This document shows positions 26,192-37,941 of a DNA stretch of 64,000 nucleotides, piece after piece (the first letter of the stretch is position 1; each line of letters begins with the position of its first letter). Made by a program: the position numbers and the translations under genes. Source of the DNA: Streptosporangium saharense (GTDB lineage: Bacteria; Actinomycetota; Actinomycetes; Streptosporangiales; Streptosporangiaceae); assembly GCF_014203715.1 (NCBI RefSeq), contig NZ_JACHJP010000002.1, forward strand, positions 248,001 through 312,000. The letters are read 5' to 3'. Below the pieces are notes generated by a model. The model did no database searches, had not been told where the DNA came from, and saw nothing but the letters and a program-made list of their open reading frames with translations.

Positions 26192-26746
26192 ATGCCCACC
26201 ACCAGCCAGATCGTGTGCGCGGTGGCCGTGCTCATCGCGGCCGCACTGATCTGCGCGCCCGCCGCACACGCCGACCCCCCGCAGACCAACCGGGAACTCA
26301 TCAGCAGGATGGACGGCAGCCGCCTGGCCATCCTCGGCGACAGCCTCGCCGACGGCGCGGAGGCGATCGCCCTGCGCCACCCCCGCTGGAGATACCGGAC
26401 GGTCAAGTGGACCTACACCGTCACCGAGGACGGCTACTACGTGATCAAGAACGAGGCGGCCAACAAGTGCCTGCAGCCGGTGACCGGCCTTCCCAAGGCG
26501 GCCGACAAGGTGGTCGTCCGCACCTGCAACGGCTCACCCCTGCAGGACTGGTCCCGCCGCCCCGAGCAGGGCCACTCCGACCACCGCACCGGCTGGGCGG
26601 CCTACCGTCCCCGGCTCAACACCACCCTCGCGCTGACCCTGGACACCTACCAGGGCCCCGGTAGCTGGGACACCCTCCACCTCGCCCGCGACCAGAACTC
26701 CACCGACCGGCTGTGGCGGTTCCTGCGCGAGGACGAGAGCTGGTGA
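26192..26746 (+). CDS. Secreted ricin-type beta-trefoil-like protein
   Basis: This 184-residue precursor has a signal peptide (PTTSQIVCAVAVLIAAALIC, cleavage after AHA near residue 28). The mature part has GYYVIKNEAANKCLQPVTG and VVVRTCNGSPLQDW, the QxW-type text of ricin B or RICIN-like trefoils, although only one to two repeats are clear. It may bind sugars at the cell surface. CAGGAG precedes the ATG. It stands alone, followed by a weak hairpin and a separate promoter for the next gene. Confidence 0.65.
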   Translation: MPTTSQIVCAVAVLIAAALICAPAAHADPPQTNRELISRMDGSRLAILGDSLADGAEAIALRHPRWRYRTVKWTYTVTEDGYYVIKNEAANKCLQPVTGLPKAADKVVVRTCNGSPLQDWSRRPEQGHSDHRTGWAAYRPRLNTTLALTLDTYQGPGSWDTLHLARDQNSTDRLWRFLREDESW

Positions 26747-26763
26747 TCCCCGGCGGGCGGGGA
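26747..26763 (+). terminator. Short GC hairpin after the trefoil gene
   Basis: TCCCCG (26747-26752) and CGGGGA (26758-26763) form a 6-bp stem directly after the stop and are followed by CCCTTG. It is a weak terminator candidate. Confidence 0.35.
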
Positions 26764-26766
26764 CCC

Positions 26767-26795
26767 TTGACTGTGCCGGTCAGATGGATTACACC
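26767..26795 (+). promoter_or_regulatory. Candidate promoter of the cyclophilin gene
   Basis: TTGACT (26767-26772) is followed after 17 bp by TACACC (26790-26795). The -35 is good and the -10 is poor. The start codon is 40 bp downstream. Confidence 0.4.
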
Positions 26796-26834
26796 TCAGG
26801 GGTTCTGTTGATCACCCCCCAGGAGGACTTCCGG

Positions 26835-27590
26835 ATGTCCGACAGCACGTTGTTACGATTCGCGGCACGCGCCGCCCTGGCCACCGCGACGGCGGGCTCG
26901 CTGGTCGCGCTCGGCTCCCTGCCCGCCTCCGCGGCCACGGACCCGGCTCTCAGGCCGCCCAAGGCGACGAAGGGGCCGTGCCACTACACCGCGACCCCCG
27001 ACGACCCCGCCGTACGGCGCGTGCCGCTGCCGCCGGACCCGTGGCGCACCCCGACCAGGACTGTCGTCGCGACCCTGGAGACCAACCACGGCCGCATCGG
27101 CCTGACCCTCAACGCCGCCAAGGCGCCCTGCACGGTGCAGAGCTTCGTCCACCTGGCCAAGCACGGCTTCTACGACTTCACCGGCTGCCACCGGCTGACC
27201 GCCTACGACAGGCTCAAGGTGCTGCAGTGCGGCGACCCCGGCTTCACCGGCGAGGGCGGGCCCGGCTACAAGTACAAGGACGAGCTGCCCACCGACCTGC
27301 CGCCGTGGCCGGGCGACACCACCGGCACCCGCAAGGCCTACGCCCGGGGGGTGCTGGCCATGGCCAACGCCGGACCGGACACCAACGGCAGCCAGTTCTT
27401 CCTCGTCTACGGCGACTCCGGCCTGCCGCCCAACTACACGGTCTTCGGCACGGTCAACGCCGCAGGGCTGGCCGCGCTCGACCGCATCGCCGCCGGTGGC
27501 ATCCAGCCGACCCCGGACGGCCCGACCCCGCCGGTCGACGGCAAGCCCGTCCTCCCGGCGAAGATCCGCCACGCCAAGGTCTGGCACTAG
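26835..27590 (+). CDS. Exported cyclophilin-type peptidyl-prolyl isomerase
   Basis: The 251-residue protein has a signal peptide (SDSTLLRFAARAALATATAG; cleavage after ASA near residue 33) and a cyclophilin domain from about residue 75: ATLETNHGRIGLTLNAAKAP, YDFTGCHRLT, GVLAMANAGPDTNGSQFFLV and YTVFGTV. The usual catalytic Arg region reads GCHRLT; the active FQ block is QFFLVYG. It should help proteins fold outside the membrane. The ATG is chosen because AGGAGG precedes it; an upstream ATG at 26784 would spoil the signal peptide. Confidence 0.88.
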   Translation: MSDSTLLRFAARAALATATAGSLVALGSLPASAATDPALRPPKATKGPCHYTATPDDPAVRRVPLPPDPWRTPTRTVVATLETNHGRIGLTLNAAKAPCTVQSFVHLAKHGFYDFTGCHRLTAYDRLKVLQCGDPGFTGEGGPGYKYKDELPTDLPPWPGDTTGTRKAYARGVLAMANAGPDTNGSQFFLVYGDSGLPPNYTVFGTVNAAGLAALDRIAAGGIQPTPDGPTPPVDGKPVLPAKIRHAKVWH

Positions 27591-27735
27591 CCTCCGCTCT
27601 CCGCGCGGTCCGCGGGTGCCCCTCCATGCGGGCGTCACCGGCGGACCCCGGCGCGGGACTCCCGGACGAACGGGACGCGGGAAATGGTCGAACCCGACGA
27701 AGCCCCCCGGTCCCCGTCCTCAGCAGGATGGGTGG

Positions 27736-29064
27736 ATGGCTGACCTCACCCACCTGCGGAGCCTGCTCGACAGTCAGGCCGCCTCCCTCCAGGTCCCCGG
27801 CGCCGCCGTCGGCGTGATCGTCGACGGTGAGGAGCACGTCCTCACCACCGGCGTCACCAGCGTCGAGGCCCCGGCCGCCGTGACGGGCGACACGCTGTTC
27901 CAGATCGGATCGACCACCAAGACGGTCACCGCGACGGCCGCCATGCACCTCGTCGAGCGCGGCCTGCTCGACCTGGACGGCCCCGTACGGCGCTACCTGC
28001 CCGATCTGCGGCTCGCCGACGAGCGGGCGGCCGAGGAGCTGACCGTCAGGCACCTGCTCACCCACACCGGCGGCTTCCTCGGCGACATCGACGACGGCGA
28101 CAGTTGGGGCGCCGACGCCCTGGCCGCCTCCGTCGCCACCTACGACCGGCTGCCCCAGCTCTTCGCGCCGGGAGAACTCGCCTCCTACAGCAACGCCGGA
28201 TTCAGGCTGCTCGGCAGGCTCATCGAGGTCGTGTGCGGCGAGCCGTACGAGACGGCGGTGGGCAGGATCGTGCTCGGCCCGCTGGGGATGGAATCGAGCT
28301 TCTTCTTCCCCTGGGAGGTCGCGCCAAGGGCGCACGCCGTCGGGCATGTCGTCCGGCAGGACGGCCCGCACGCCGCGCACTCCTGGGGGTTGTTCCGCGA
28401 CGCCATGCCCGAGGGCGGGCTCGCCTCCTCGGTCCGCGACCAGCTCCGCTACGCCGCCTTCCACCTGGGCACCGCCACCGTGGACGACGAGCCGGTCGGG
28501 GCCGCGACCAGGGAGCTGATGCGGCGCGAGCACGTCCACCTCGGGGCGCCGTGGAGCGGCATCGGCCTGCCGTGGCTGCTTGAGGAGCGGGCGGGCCTGC
28601 GGCTGGTCACGCACGGCGGCAACATCGGCAACCTGCAACTGTCGACGTTCGTGATGGTCCCCGAGCGCGGCTTCGCCGTCACCACGCTCACCAACTCGGC
28701 CCCCGGCAAGGCGCTGGGCGCGCTGGTGACCGACTGGTGCCTGGAGCACCTGCTCGGCGTGGCGCCCCAGCCCGTACGGCTGCCGCTGCGCGAGCCCGGG
28801 CCGGAGTACGCGGGCGACTACGACGCCGGGCAGTGGACCCTCGCGGTGGACGAGAAACTGACGGCGCGGTTCGTGCTGCGACCCCACCTGGTGGCCGCGG
28901 GGGTCGAGGGCATGCCCGACATGCCGCTCGCGCTGGTGGAGGGCACCGACGACCTGACGCTCGCCACCGACCCCCGGCAGGCCATCGGCCGGTTCCTGCG
29001 TGACGAGACCGGACAGATCACGTTCCTGCACCTGGGCGGCAGAGCCGCCAGACGCGTGCGCTGA
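27736..29064 (+). CDS. Serine hydrolase (beta-lactamase/penicillin-binding fold)
   Basis: This 442-residue protein has no signal peptide and is probably cytoplasmic. It has the SxxK nucleophile in IGSTTKTVTA (near residue 57), the YxN element in SYSNAGFRLLG and an HGG motif in THGGNIGN. The layout is that of class C beta-lactamase-like esterases and D-aminopeptidases, with a C-terminal 100-residue beta-sandwich-like extension. The ATG at 27736 gives the standard start ADLTHLRSLLDSQ; its ribosome-binding site (GGATGGGTGG) is close and weak. The substrate is unknown. Confidence 0.85.
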   Translation: MADLTHLRSLLDSQAASLQVPGAAVGVIVDGEEHVLTTGVTSVEAPAAVTGDTLFQIGSTTKTVTATAAMHLVERGLLDLDGPVRRYLPDLRLADERAAEELTVRHLLTHTGGFLGDIDDGDSWGADALAASVATYDRLPQLFAPGELASYSNAGFRLLGRLIEVVCGEPYETAVGRIVLGPLGMESSFFFPWEVAPRAHAVGHVVRQDGPHAAHSWGLFRDAMPEGGLASSVRDQLRYAAFHLGTATVDDEPVGAATRELMRREHVHLGAPWSGIGLPWLLEERAGLRLVTHGGNIGNLQLSTFVMVPERGFAVTTLTNSAPGKALGALVTDWCLEHLLGVAPQPVRLPLREPGPEYAGDYDAGQWTLAVDEKLTARFVLRPHLVAAGVEGMPDMPLALVEGTDDLTLATDPRQAIGRFLRDETGQITFLHLGGRAARRVR

Positions 29065-29095
29065 GCCGTACCCCGAAAGACCGGGGCACGGCTCA
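29062..29095. terminator. Bidirectional terminator between serine hydrolase and metH
   Basis: TGAGCCGT and ACGGCTCA (29062-29069, 29088-29095) plus CCCC/GGGG form an interrupted 12-bp stem. The stop codon of the hydrolase is part of the left arm. Confidence 0.75.
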
Positions 29096-29116
29096 GCACC
29101 GGCGAGATCGGCGCGA

Positions 29117-32749
<3,633 letters not shown>

Positions 32750-32755
32750 TTCGAG

Positions 32756-32833
32756 GCCTCCCTTCGATGGGAGGCGCCCTTGTTCGAGTGGTGCAGGCCG
32801 AGCGTGGCGGGCAGGAGCCCGTTGCAGCGCCTC
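32756..32833 (-). promoter_or_regulatory. SAH riboswitch with RBS-sequestering expression platform
   Basis: Upstream of metH the leftward strand reads GAGGCGCTGCAACGGGC...GCCACGCTCGG...CGAACAAGGGCGCCTC, matching the conserved core of the S-adenosylhomocysteine riboswitch as I remember it. P1 pairs 32827-32833 with 32771-32777 (GAGGCGC/GCGCCTC), and GGGC-tcct-GCCC forms P2. The alternative hairpin GCCTCCC-atcgaa-GGGAGGC (32775-32756) shares bases 32771-32775 with P1 and hides the GGGAGG ribosome-binding site. SAH binding would thus free the site, as expected for an ON switch. Confidence 0.85.
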
Positions 32834-32981
32834 TCGACCTGAGAGCCAATCTTACTCACGCCGCCAAACGTTTTGTGATCCCATGGGCCACAGGACAAAC
32901 CCCCGGAAAGCGACCGCCGTACATCTCGTCGCAGGTTGCCCGCGCCCGACCCGTCGGCGACGTGGCGGGAAGGGAACAATC

Positions 32982-33647
32982 TTGAGCCCCCATTCAGGGT
33001 CCGGCCCCGGAGAGATCACCCCCGACGGCTGCGCCGTGGAGTTCTACGACCTCCTGCCGCCGATGGGCGAGGCGGAGATCGCGCACGCCGCCCTGCCCGC
33101 CGGGGCGTCGATCCTGGAACTCGGCTGCGGAACCGGCAGGATCCTGCGACCCCTGGCCGGGCTCGGCCACCCGGTCCTGGGGGTCGACGAGTCCCCGGCG
33201 ATGCTGGAGCGCCTCGCGGGGCTGCCCGCCGTACAGGACCGGATCGAGTCTTTGCGCCTCGGCCGTGTCTTCGACGCGGTCCTGCTGGCCAGCACCCTGA
33301 TCAACACGGATCCGGTACGGCGCCGCGCCTTCCTGGAGACCTGCCGCGAGCACGTCGCCCCGCACGGCACGGTCGTTCTGCAGCGGGCCGCGCCGGACTG
33401 GTTCGGCATGGTCGAACCGGCGACGTACGAGCACGACGGCATCCGGCGGGTGGTCAGGAAGGTCCACCGGGACGGGCCGCGCGTGGACGTCGTGATCGAC
33501 TATCACGTCGGCGAGCGGACCTGGACCCACGCCTTCAGCCGTCACCCCGTTGACGAGGAGGAGCTCACCGCGGATCTGGCGTCCGTACGGCTGCGCCTCG
33601 GCCGCTGGCTCACCGCCGACCGCACCTGGTTCACCGCGACCGCCTGA
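32982..33647 (+). CDS. Class I SAM-dependent methyltransferase
   Basis: A 221-residue protein with motif I ILELGCGTGRILRPLAGLG (near residues 39-57), the acidic end of the second strand in VLGVDESPAML, and FDAVLLASTLINT for motif II. These place it in the class I methyltransferases. The TTG at 32982 is preferred because GGGAAGGGA precedes it and the opening (SPHSGSGPGEITPDGCAVEF) is compact; further upstream the frame is antisense to the metH leader. The methyl acceptor is unknown. It overlaps the convergent neighbour by 17 bp. Confidence 0.8.
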   Translation: MSPHSGSGPGEITPDGCAVEFYDLLPPMGEAEIAHAALPAGASILELGCGTGRILRPLAGLGHPVLGVDESPAMLERLAGLPAVQDRIESLRLGRVFDAVLLASTLINTDPVRRRAFLETCREHVAPHGTVVLQRAAPDWFGMVEPATYEHDGIRRVVRKVHRDGPRVDVVIDYHVGERTWTHAFSRHPVDEEELTADLASVRLRLGRWLTADRTWFTATA

Positions 33648-34314
33648 TCAGGGGCAAACCCGCGTACAGGCGTTCGCGCAGCGCCTCGGCCCTGACGCCG
33701 ATCTCGGCGAAGTCGTCGGGCCCCGGCTCGCCGTCCACCAGGACCTCCGGGGCCAGGAGCGCCGACAGCGGCGCGCCGGGGTCGGGGTCCTCGACGCCGC
33801 CGAGCTCCAGGTCCGCGAGGTCCAGGTAGCCGGGGGCGAGCGTCCTGCCCCGCAGGGTGCCGGTGACCAGGTCGGGGTGGAACCCGTTCCACAGGATCGT
33901 CACCGTTGTGCGCAGGTCGCCGTGGATCGTCACGAGCTTGTCGGTCCAGTTGCCCACGAGGGTCTCGACCTCGACGTCGCCCAGCACGATCAGCTTGACG
34001 TCGCCTTCGAGGAGGAGGTTGGCGGCGCGCAGGCTTCCCAGGACGACCAGCGCCGAGGAACCGTCGTCGATGTTGACGATGTTGCCCTCGACGGTCAGGT
34101 CACCGTCGATCACGTAGCCCGTCGCCTGGTCCGGCGTGTCCGCGCACCACGGGGAGGCGTCGTGGTCGTCGAGGGACAGCTCCCCGGTGACCGGGACGTT
34201 CCCGGGACACAGGATGTACTCCTCCTCGTAGAGGTCGCGGTAGGTCTCTCGGGGAAGGCCACGCCGCTCGAAGAGCTCGACCGCGGCGGCCCAGGACAGG
34301 TAACTGCTCGACAT
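33631..34314 (-). CDS. Bactofilin-like beta-helical cytoplasmic protein
   Basis: This is a 227-residue protein without signal peptide or membrane helix. The central part is a ladder of short strands: GYVIDGDLTVEGNIVNIDD, ALVVLGSLRAANLLLEGDVK, LIVLGDVEVETLVGN, KLVTIHGDLRTTVTIL. This hydrophobic-Gly-Asp rhythm is that of bactofilin (polymer-forming) folds. Its flanks are acidic and leucine-rich. A two-domain protein with unknown end caps is possible. It sits alone between a methyltransferase (17-bp tail overlap) and a DUF418 gene. Confidence 0.6.
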   Translation of the reverse strand: MSSSYLSWAAAVELFERRGLPRETYRDLYEEEYILCPGNVPVTGELSLDDHDASPWCADTPDQATGYVIDGDLTVEGNIVNIDDGSSALVVLGSLRAANLLLEGDVKLIVLGDVEVETLVGNWTDKLVTIHGDLRTTVTILWNGFHPDLVTGTLRGRTLAPGYLDLADLELGGVEDPDPGAPLSALLAPEVLVDGEPGPDDFAEIGVRAEALRERLYAGLPLIRRSR

Positions 34315-34325
34315 GGACCGTGACC

Positions 34326-35330
34326 CTAGCGGCGATCACCGACATCCCGGCGCAGCGGAGGTCGCCGCCCCCAGGTGGCCCAGCGCCAGAGCCACTCGAC
34401 GGGCCCCTGAGGGTGGCGGCGCAGCCACAGGCCGGAGAACACCCGCTGGGCCACGAGCACGGGGACGGCGATCGACAGGACGGTCACGGAGGACCAGCCA
34501 CTGGGCGGGCCGCCAATCATGTGGCCGATCCCCAGGACGAGGACCGTCGCGGTCAGGTAGTTGGTCAGCGCCATCCTGCCCAGCGGCACGAAGACGGCCC
34601 GCAGCGCCGGGCCGAGCGGCGTCCTGAGCAGGACCAGCAGCCCGCACACGTAAGCCCCCGCGAGCAGCAGCCCGGCCAGCGCGAACCCCGGCCCCTCCGC
34701 CGTGCTCTGCCACCACAGGACGGGCACCGCCGCCACGGCGAGCAGCGCTCCCAGTACGGCGGGCCACCCGGCCGTGTGCTCGATCCGGGCGACCACCCCG
34801 TACCGGGTCAGGGCCGACCCCAGCAGGAACAGCCCGGGAACCAGCGTGAAGGGACCGCCGGACAGGACCAGCGACGCCACCACGAACACGGCGGCCAGCA
34901 CGGCGACGGCGGAGCGCGGCAGCCACGTCGAGGGCAGCAGCACCACCAGGCCGACGACGGCGTAGACGGCCAGGATGTCGCCCTCCCACAGCAGCAAATG
35001 GTGTGCCAGGCCGATCACGAGCAACGCGAGGAGCCTGCGCAGCAGGACCACCCGGGGCCGGGCGGTACGGCGCGCGGCGGAGTCGAACAGCAGGGAGAAC
35101 CCGACGCCGAACAGCAGCGAGAAGATCGGGAAGAAGCGCTGGTCGACGAACAGGCCCATCCAGGCCGCGCCGTTGTCCGGGGTCACGGCGGCGGCGCCGC
35201 TGGCGGCTATCGGCTGGACGTTGGCCAGCAGGATGCCGCACAGCGCGAACCCGCGCACCACGTCGAGCGCGGTGACCCGTTCTCCCCGCGCCTGGCCGTA
35301 CTCCATGGGGGTGGTTGACATGGTTCCCAA
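34326..35330 (-). CDS. DUF418 integral membrane protein
   Basis: A 334-residue membrane protein with about eight to ten helices. It opens [20 protein letters not shown], has the conserved [20 protein letters not shown], and ends with [14 protein letters not shown] and [13 protein letters not shown]. These are hallmarks of the YeiB/DUF418 family, related to membrane acyltransferases; no reaction is established. The N-terminal start may be 35330 or the internal ATG at 35321. A long intergenic region upstream presumably holds its promoter. Confidence 0.85.
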   Translation of the reverse strand: MGTMSTTPMEYGQARGERVTALDVVRGFALCGILLANVQPIAASGAAAVTPDNGAAWMGLFVDQRFFPIFSLLFGVGFSLLFDSAARRTARPRVVLLRRLLALLVIGLAHHLLLWEGDILAVYAVVGLVVLLPSTWLPRSAVAVLAAVFVVASLVLSGGPFTLVPGLFLLGSALTRYGVVARIEHTAGWPAVLGALLAVAAVPVLWWQSTAEGPGFALAGLLLAGAYVCGLLVLLRTPLGPALRAVFVPLGRMALTNYLTATVLVLGIGHMIGGPPSGWSSVTVLSIAVPVLVAQRVFSGLWLRRHPQGPVEWLWRWATWGRRPPLRRDVGDRR

Positions 35331-35715
35331 GCCTGTGGGCCGTCCCCGGCGGGGGGATCGACCGGAAGGGGGAGATCATCGGCGTGGGGCACTACTTTCG
35401 GTCGAGGAGGCGGTTGTTCGCTGGGAAAAACACCGAAATAACGGCATTTTTTCGTGCCGCTTTGGCGGGGTGGTCGTGGCGACCTGAAAAGGGTGGTGAC
35501 AAGGTACACGAAAACCCAATAATGGGCCATTGTGGTGATTTTTCGCCGCATGGATTCCATAGCCGTACAGGCAACATATCCGCAGGCAGGGCCGTATCAT
35601 AAAAGGGGGAAAATTCCGAATAAAAGCGATTGTTCACCCACCTGACCATACCGCCAGGAAATTCAGCCGGAACCGAATCTGGCGGCAAGCAAAAACGATA
35701 TCTACGCTTCTTCAT
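35331..35715. other. AT-richer intergenic region of 385 bp
   Basis: This stretch is markedly richer in A and T than the rest of the window, with runs such as CATTTTTTCG, GGGGGAAAATTCC and GCAAAAACG. No frame looks like a protein. It must hold the divergent promoters of the DUF418 gene and the zinc-sensor operon, but its length and composition are unusual for that. No tRNA or known riboswitch fold is evident. Confidence 0.55.
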
Positions 35716-35734
35716 ATGAGCAGAGCTTCATATG
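35713..35734. promoter_or_regulatory. ArsR/CzrA-type operator overlapping the arsR start
   Basis: CATATGA (35713-35719) and TCATATG (35728-35734) are an inverted repeat with an 8-bp centre; TTCATATG also occurs twice as a direct repeat 16 bp apart. AT-rich TATGA...TCATA sites are typical for SmtB/CzrA-type sensors. It covers the first codons of the sensor gene. Confidence 0.65.
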
Positions 35735-36111
35735 TTGCCGCCGACGAGAGCTGCGCGGTGCGGATGGTCGATCCCGACCGGGTCGTCACGGTCGCCGGGG
35801 CGATGCCGGGGACGGAGTCGATCGAGGAACTCGCCGGGGTCTTCGGGCTGCTGTCCGACCCGGGGCGGCTGCGGGTGATCATCGCGCTGCTCGAAGGCGG
35901 GGAGATGTGCGTGTGCGACATCGCCGCGGCGTGCGGCCACAGCGAGTCGGCGGTCTCCCACACGCTGCGTCTGCTGCGCGCCCACCACGTCGTGCGGGTG
36001 CGCAGGTCGGGGCGGATGGCCTACCACCGGCTCGACGACTCCCACGTCCGGATGCTGCTCGACCTCGGCCTGTCCCACGTCAGCCACACCCCTGACACGG
36101 AGGCCCCGTGA
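35716..36111 (+). CDS. ArsR/SmtB-family metal sensor, CzrA-like alpha5 site
   Basis: A 131-residue winged-helix repressor. The helix-turn-helix region reads MCVCDIAAACGHSESAVSHTL, keeping CVCD of the alpha3 thiol site. The last helix reads DDSHVRMLLDLGLSHVSH: Asp-x-His followed 11 and 14 residues later by two His. That is the DxH...HxxH zinc set of CzrA/SmtB. Zinc (perhaps Co/Ni) sensing is therefore likely. ATG 35716 lies inside its operator; ATG 35764 is an alternative. It overlaps the CDF exporter gene by GTGA. Confidence 0.85.
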   Translation: MSRASYVAADESCAVRMVDPDRVVTVAGAMPGTESIEELAGVFGLLSDPGRLRVIIALLEGGEMCVCDIAAACGHSESAVSHTLRLLRAHHVVRVRRSGRMAYHRLDDSHVRMLLDLGLSHVSHTPDTEAP

Positions 36112-37106
36112 CCGCACCCCACGAGGAACACAAACACGGTCACGGTCATGGGCACAGTCATGGGCATGGCCACGCCGTCTCGGCCGACGCGGACCGGCGT
36201 TACCTGACGGCCGCGCTGGTCGTGCTGGTGGTCTTCATGGCGGGCGAGGTCGTCGCGGGGGTGGCCGCGCGGTCGCTGGCGCTGATCTCGGACGCGGGTC
36301 ACATGCTGACCGACGCCGCCTCGATCGTGTTCGCGCTGGTGGCGATGCGCCTGTCGGCCCGCCCGCCCCGGGGCGGCTTCACCTACGGCCTCAAGCGGAC
36401 CGAGATCCTCTCCGCGCAGCTCAACGGGATGAACCTGCTGGTGCTCGGCGGGCTGTTCTGTTACGAGGCGCTCCACCGTCTCGTCACGCCGCCGGAGGTC
36501 GAGGGCGGCCTGGTGCTGGTGACCGCGCTGGCCGGGATCGTCGTCAACGCCGTGGCCACCTGGCTGCTCGGCAGGGCCGACAGGTCAAGCCTCAACGTCG
36601 AGGGCGCCTTCCAGCACATCGTCACCGACCTGTACGCCTTCGCCGCGACCGCCGTCTCCGGCCTGGTCGTCCTGCTGACCGGCTTCACCAGGGCCGACGC
36701 CGTCGCCACGCTCGTCGTCGCGGCGCTGATGTTCAGGGCGGGCTACGGCCTGGTCCGCGACACGGGACGGATCTTCCTGCAGGCCGCCCCCGAGGGCATG
36801 GTCCCGGCGGAGATCGGCGCCAGGCTGGCCGGTCAGCCCGGCGTCGCCGAGGTCCACGACCTGCACGTGTGGGAGCTGGCCTCGGGCTACTCGTCCCTGT
36901 CGGCGCACGTGTTCGTCGGCGGCCCCAACGACTGCCATGCCGTACGGCACCGCCTGCAGGGGTTGCTCGCCAACGCCTACGGGATCACGCACACCACCCT
37001 GCAGGTCGATCTCGTCCCGGAGGGGCGCGCGGGTGGGGACGGGTGTCTCGACGCCGGGCACTGCGCCGATCCGCACGGTCCCCACTACCTGTCGCCGCGC
37101 CGGTGA
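36108..37106 (+). CDS. CDF-family zinc/divalent cation exporter with His-rich N-terminus
   Basis: The 332-residue protein is a six-helix cation diffusion facilitator. Both zinc-site motifs are present: SDAGHMLTD in helix 2 and HIVTD in helix 5. A cytoplasmic C-terminal domain follows (VAEVHDLHVWELASGYSSLS). The N-terminus is a His/Gly array (HKHGHGHGHSHGHGH), and the C-terminus adds CLDAGHCADPHGPHY, a second likely metal-handling tail. It should expel Zn2+ in exchange for protons. It is coupled to the sensor (GTGA overlap) and to the next gene (GTGA overlap). Confidence 0.93.
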   Translation: MTAPHEEHKHGHGHGHSHGHGHAVSADADRRYLTAALVVLVVFMAGEVVAGVAARSLALISDAGHMLTDAASIVFALVAMRLSARPPRGGFTYGLKRTEILSAQLNGMNLLVLGGLFCYEALHRLVTPPEVEGGLVLVTALAGIVVNAVATWLLGRADRSSLNVEGAFQHIVTDLYAFAATAVSGLVVLLTGFTRADAVATLVVAALMFRAGYGLVRDTGRIFLQAAPEGMVPAEIGARLAGQPGVAEVHDLHVWELASGYSSLSAHVFVGGPNDCHAVRHRLQGLLANAYGITHTTLQVDLVPEGRAGGDGCLDAGHCADPHGPHYLSPRR

Positions 37107-37915
37107 GGGGCTCCGTGGCGGTCGTGGCGCTGGTGTGCCTGCTGTCGGCGTGCTCGGGCGGCCAGGGCGGGGACACGCTGGAGCGGGTGCGCGCCACGGG
37201 TGTGCTGCGGGTGGCCATCACCGAGGCCAACCCGCCGTGGAACTTCCTCGACGACAGGGGCCGTCCCGCGGGCTACGACGTGGACGTGGCCGGGGAGGTG
37301 GCCAGGAGGATCGGCGTCGGCCACGTGGAGTTCGTCGGCGCCGACTTCGCCAACCTCGTTGGGGGAGTTGTCGCGGGCCGCTTCGACCTCGTCGTCGCCG
37401 GGCAGACGGCCACCGAGGAACGCGGCAGGCAGGTCGCCTTCTCCCGCCCCTACGCCGTCAACCGCATCGCGGTCTTCGTCCGCAGGGGCGAGACCTCCAT
37501 CGGTGGTCCCAAGGATCTGGCGGGCAGGAGGATCGCCGTCTCCGAGGGCACCGTGCAGGCCGACTTCGCCCGTACGCGGGTCCCCGGCGCCGAGGTCAGG
37601 ACCTACCGCAACGCGATCCTCGGCCTGACGGACCTGGCGCACGGGCGGGCCGACGCCGCGCTGGTCTCCTGGTTCCAGGGCGTCCACCTGGCCACACGGA
37701 ACGGCCTGCCCGTCATCGCCGTCGGCCCGCCGCTGCGTGTGTGCACCCTGTCGATGTCCTTCGACAGGCGCTCCCCGGCCTTCCGCCGGGCCGTGGACAG
37801 GGCCGTCGGCGACATGGTCGGCGACGGCACGCTCACGGTCATCTCCCGCCGCTGGCTCGGCGGCCTCGACATGGCGGCCGAACTCCGCAAGTTCCCGGCC
37901 GCCCGGACCGGTTGA
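37103..37915 (+). CDS. ABC importer substrate-binding lipoprotein, family 3
   Basis: This 270-residue protein starts at GTG 37103 (GTGA overlap with the CDF gene). A lipobox LLSAC within the first 20 residues makes it a lipoprotein. The body is a family 3 amino-acid-type binding protein: VLRVAITEANPPWNFLDDRG, GYDVDVAGEVARRIG, FDLVVAGQTATEERG and an IAVSEGTVQADF hinge. The nearest well-known members bind polar amino acids or opines. In a zinc-sensor operon a metal-amino-acid complex is an attractive ligand; that is inference. Confidence 0.85.
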   Translation: MRGSVAVVALVCLLSACSGGQGGDTLERVRATGVLRVAITEANPPWNFLDDRGRPAGYDVDVAGEVARRIGVGHVEFVGADFANLVGGVVAGRFDLVVAGQTATEERGRQVAFSRPYAVNRIAVFVRRGETSIGGPKDLAGRRIAVSEGTVQADFARTRVPGAEVRTYRNAILGLTDLAHGRADAALVSWFQGVHLATRNGLPVIAVGPPLRVCTLSMSFDRRSPAFRRAVDRAVGDMVGDGTLTVISRRWLGGLDMAAELRKFPAARTG

Positions 37916-37941
37916 ACCCCCTCTCGGAAGGAGCCCGTCCG

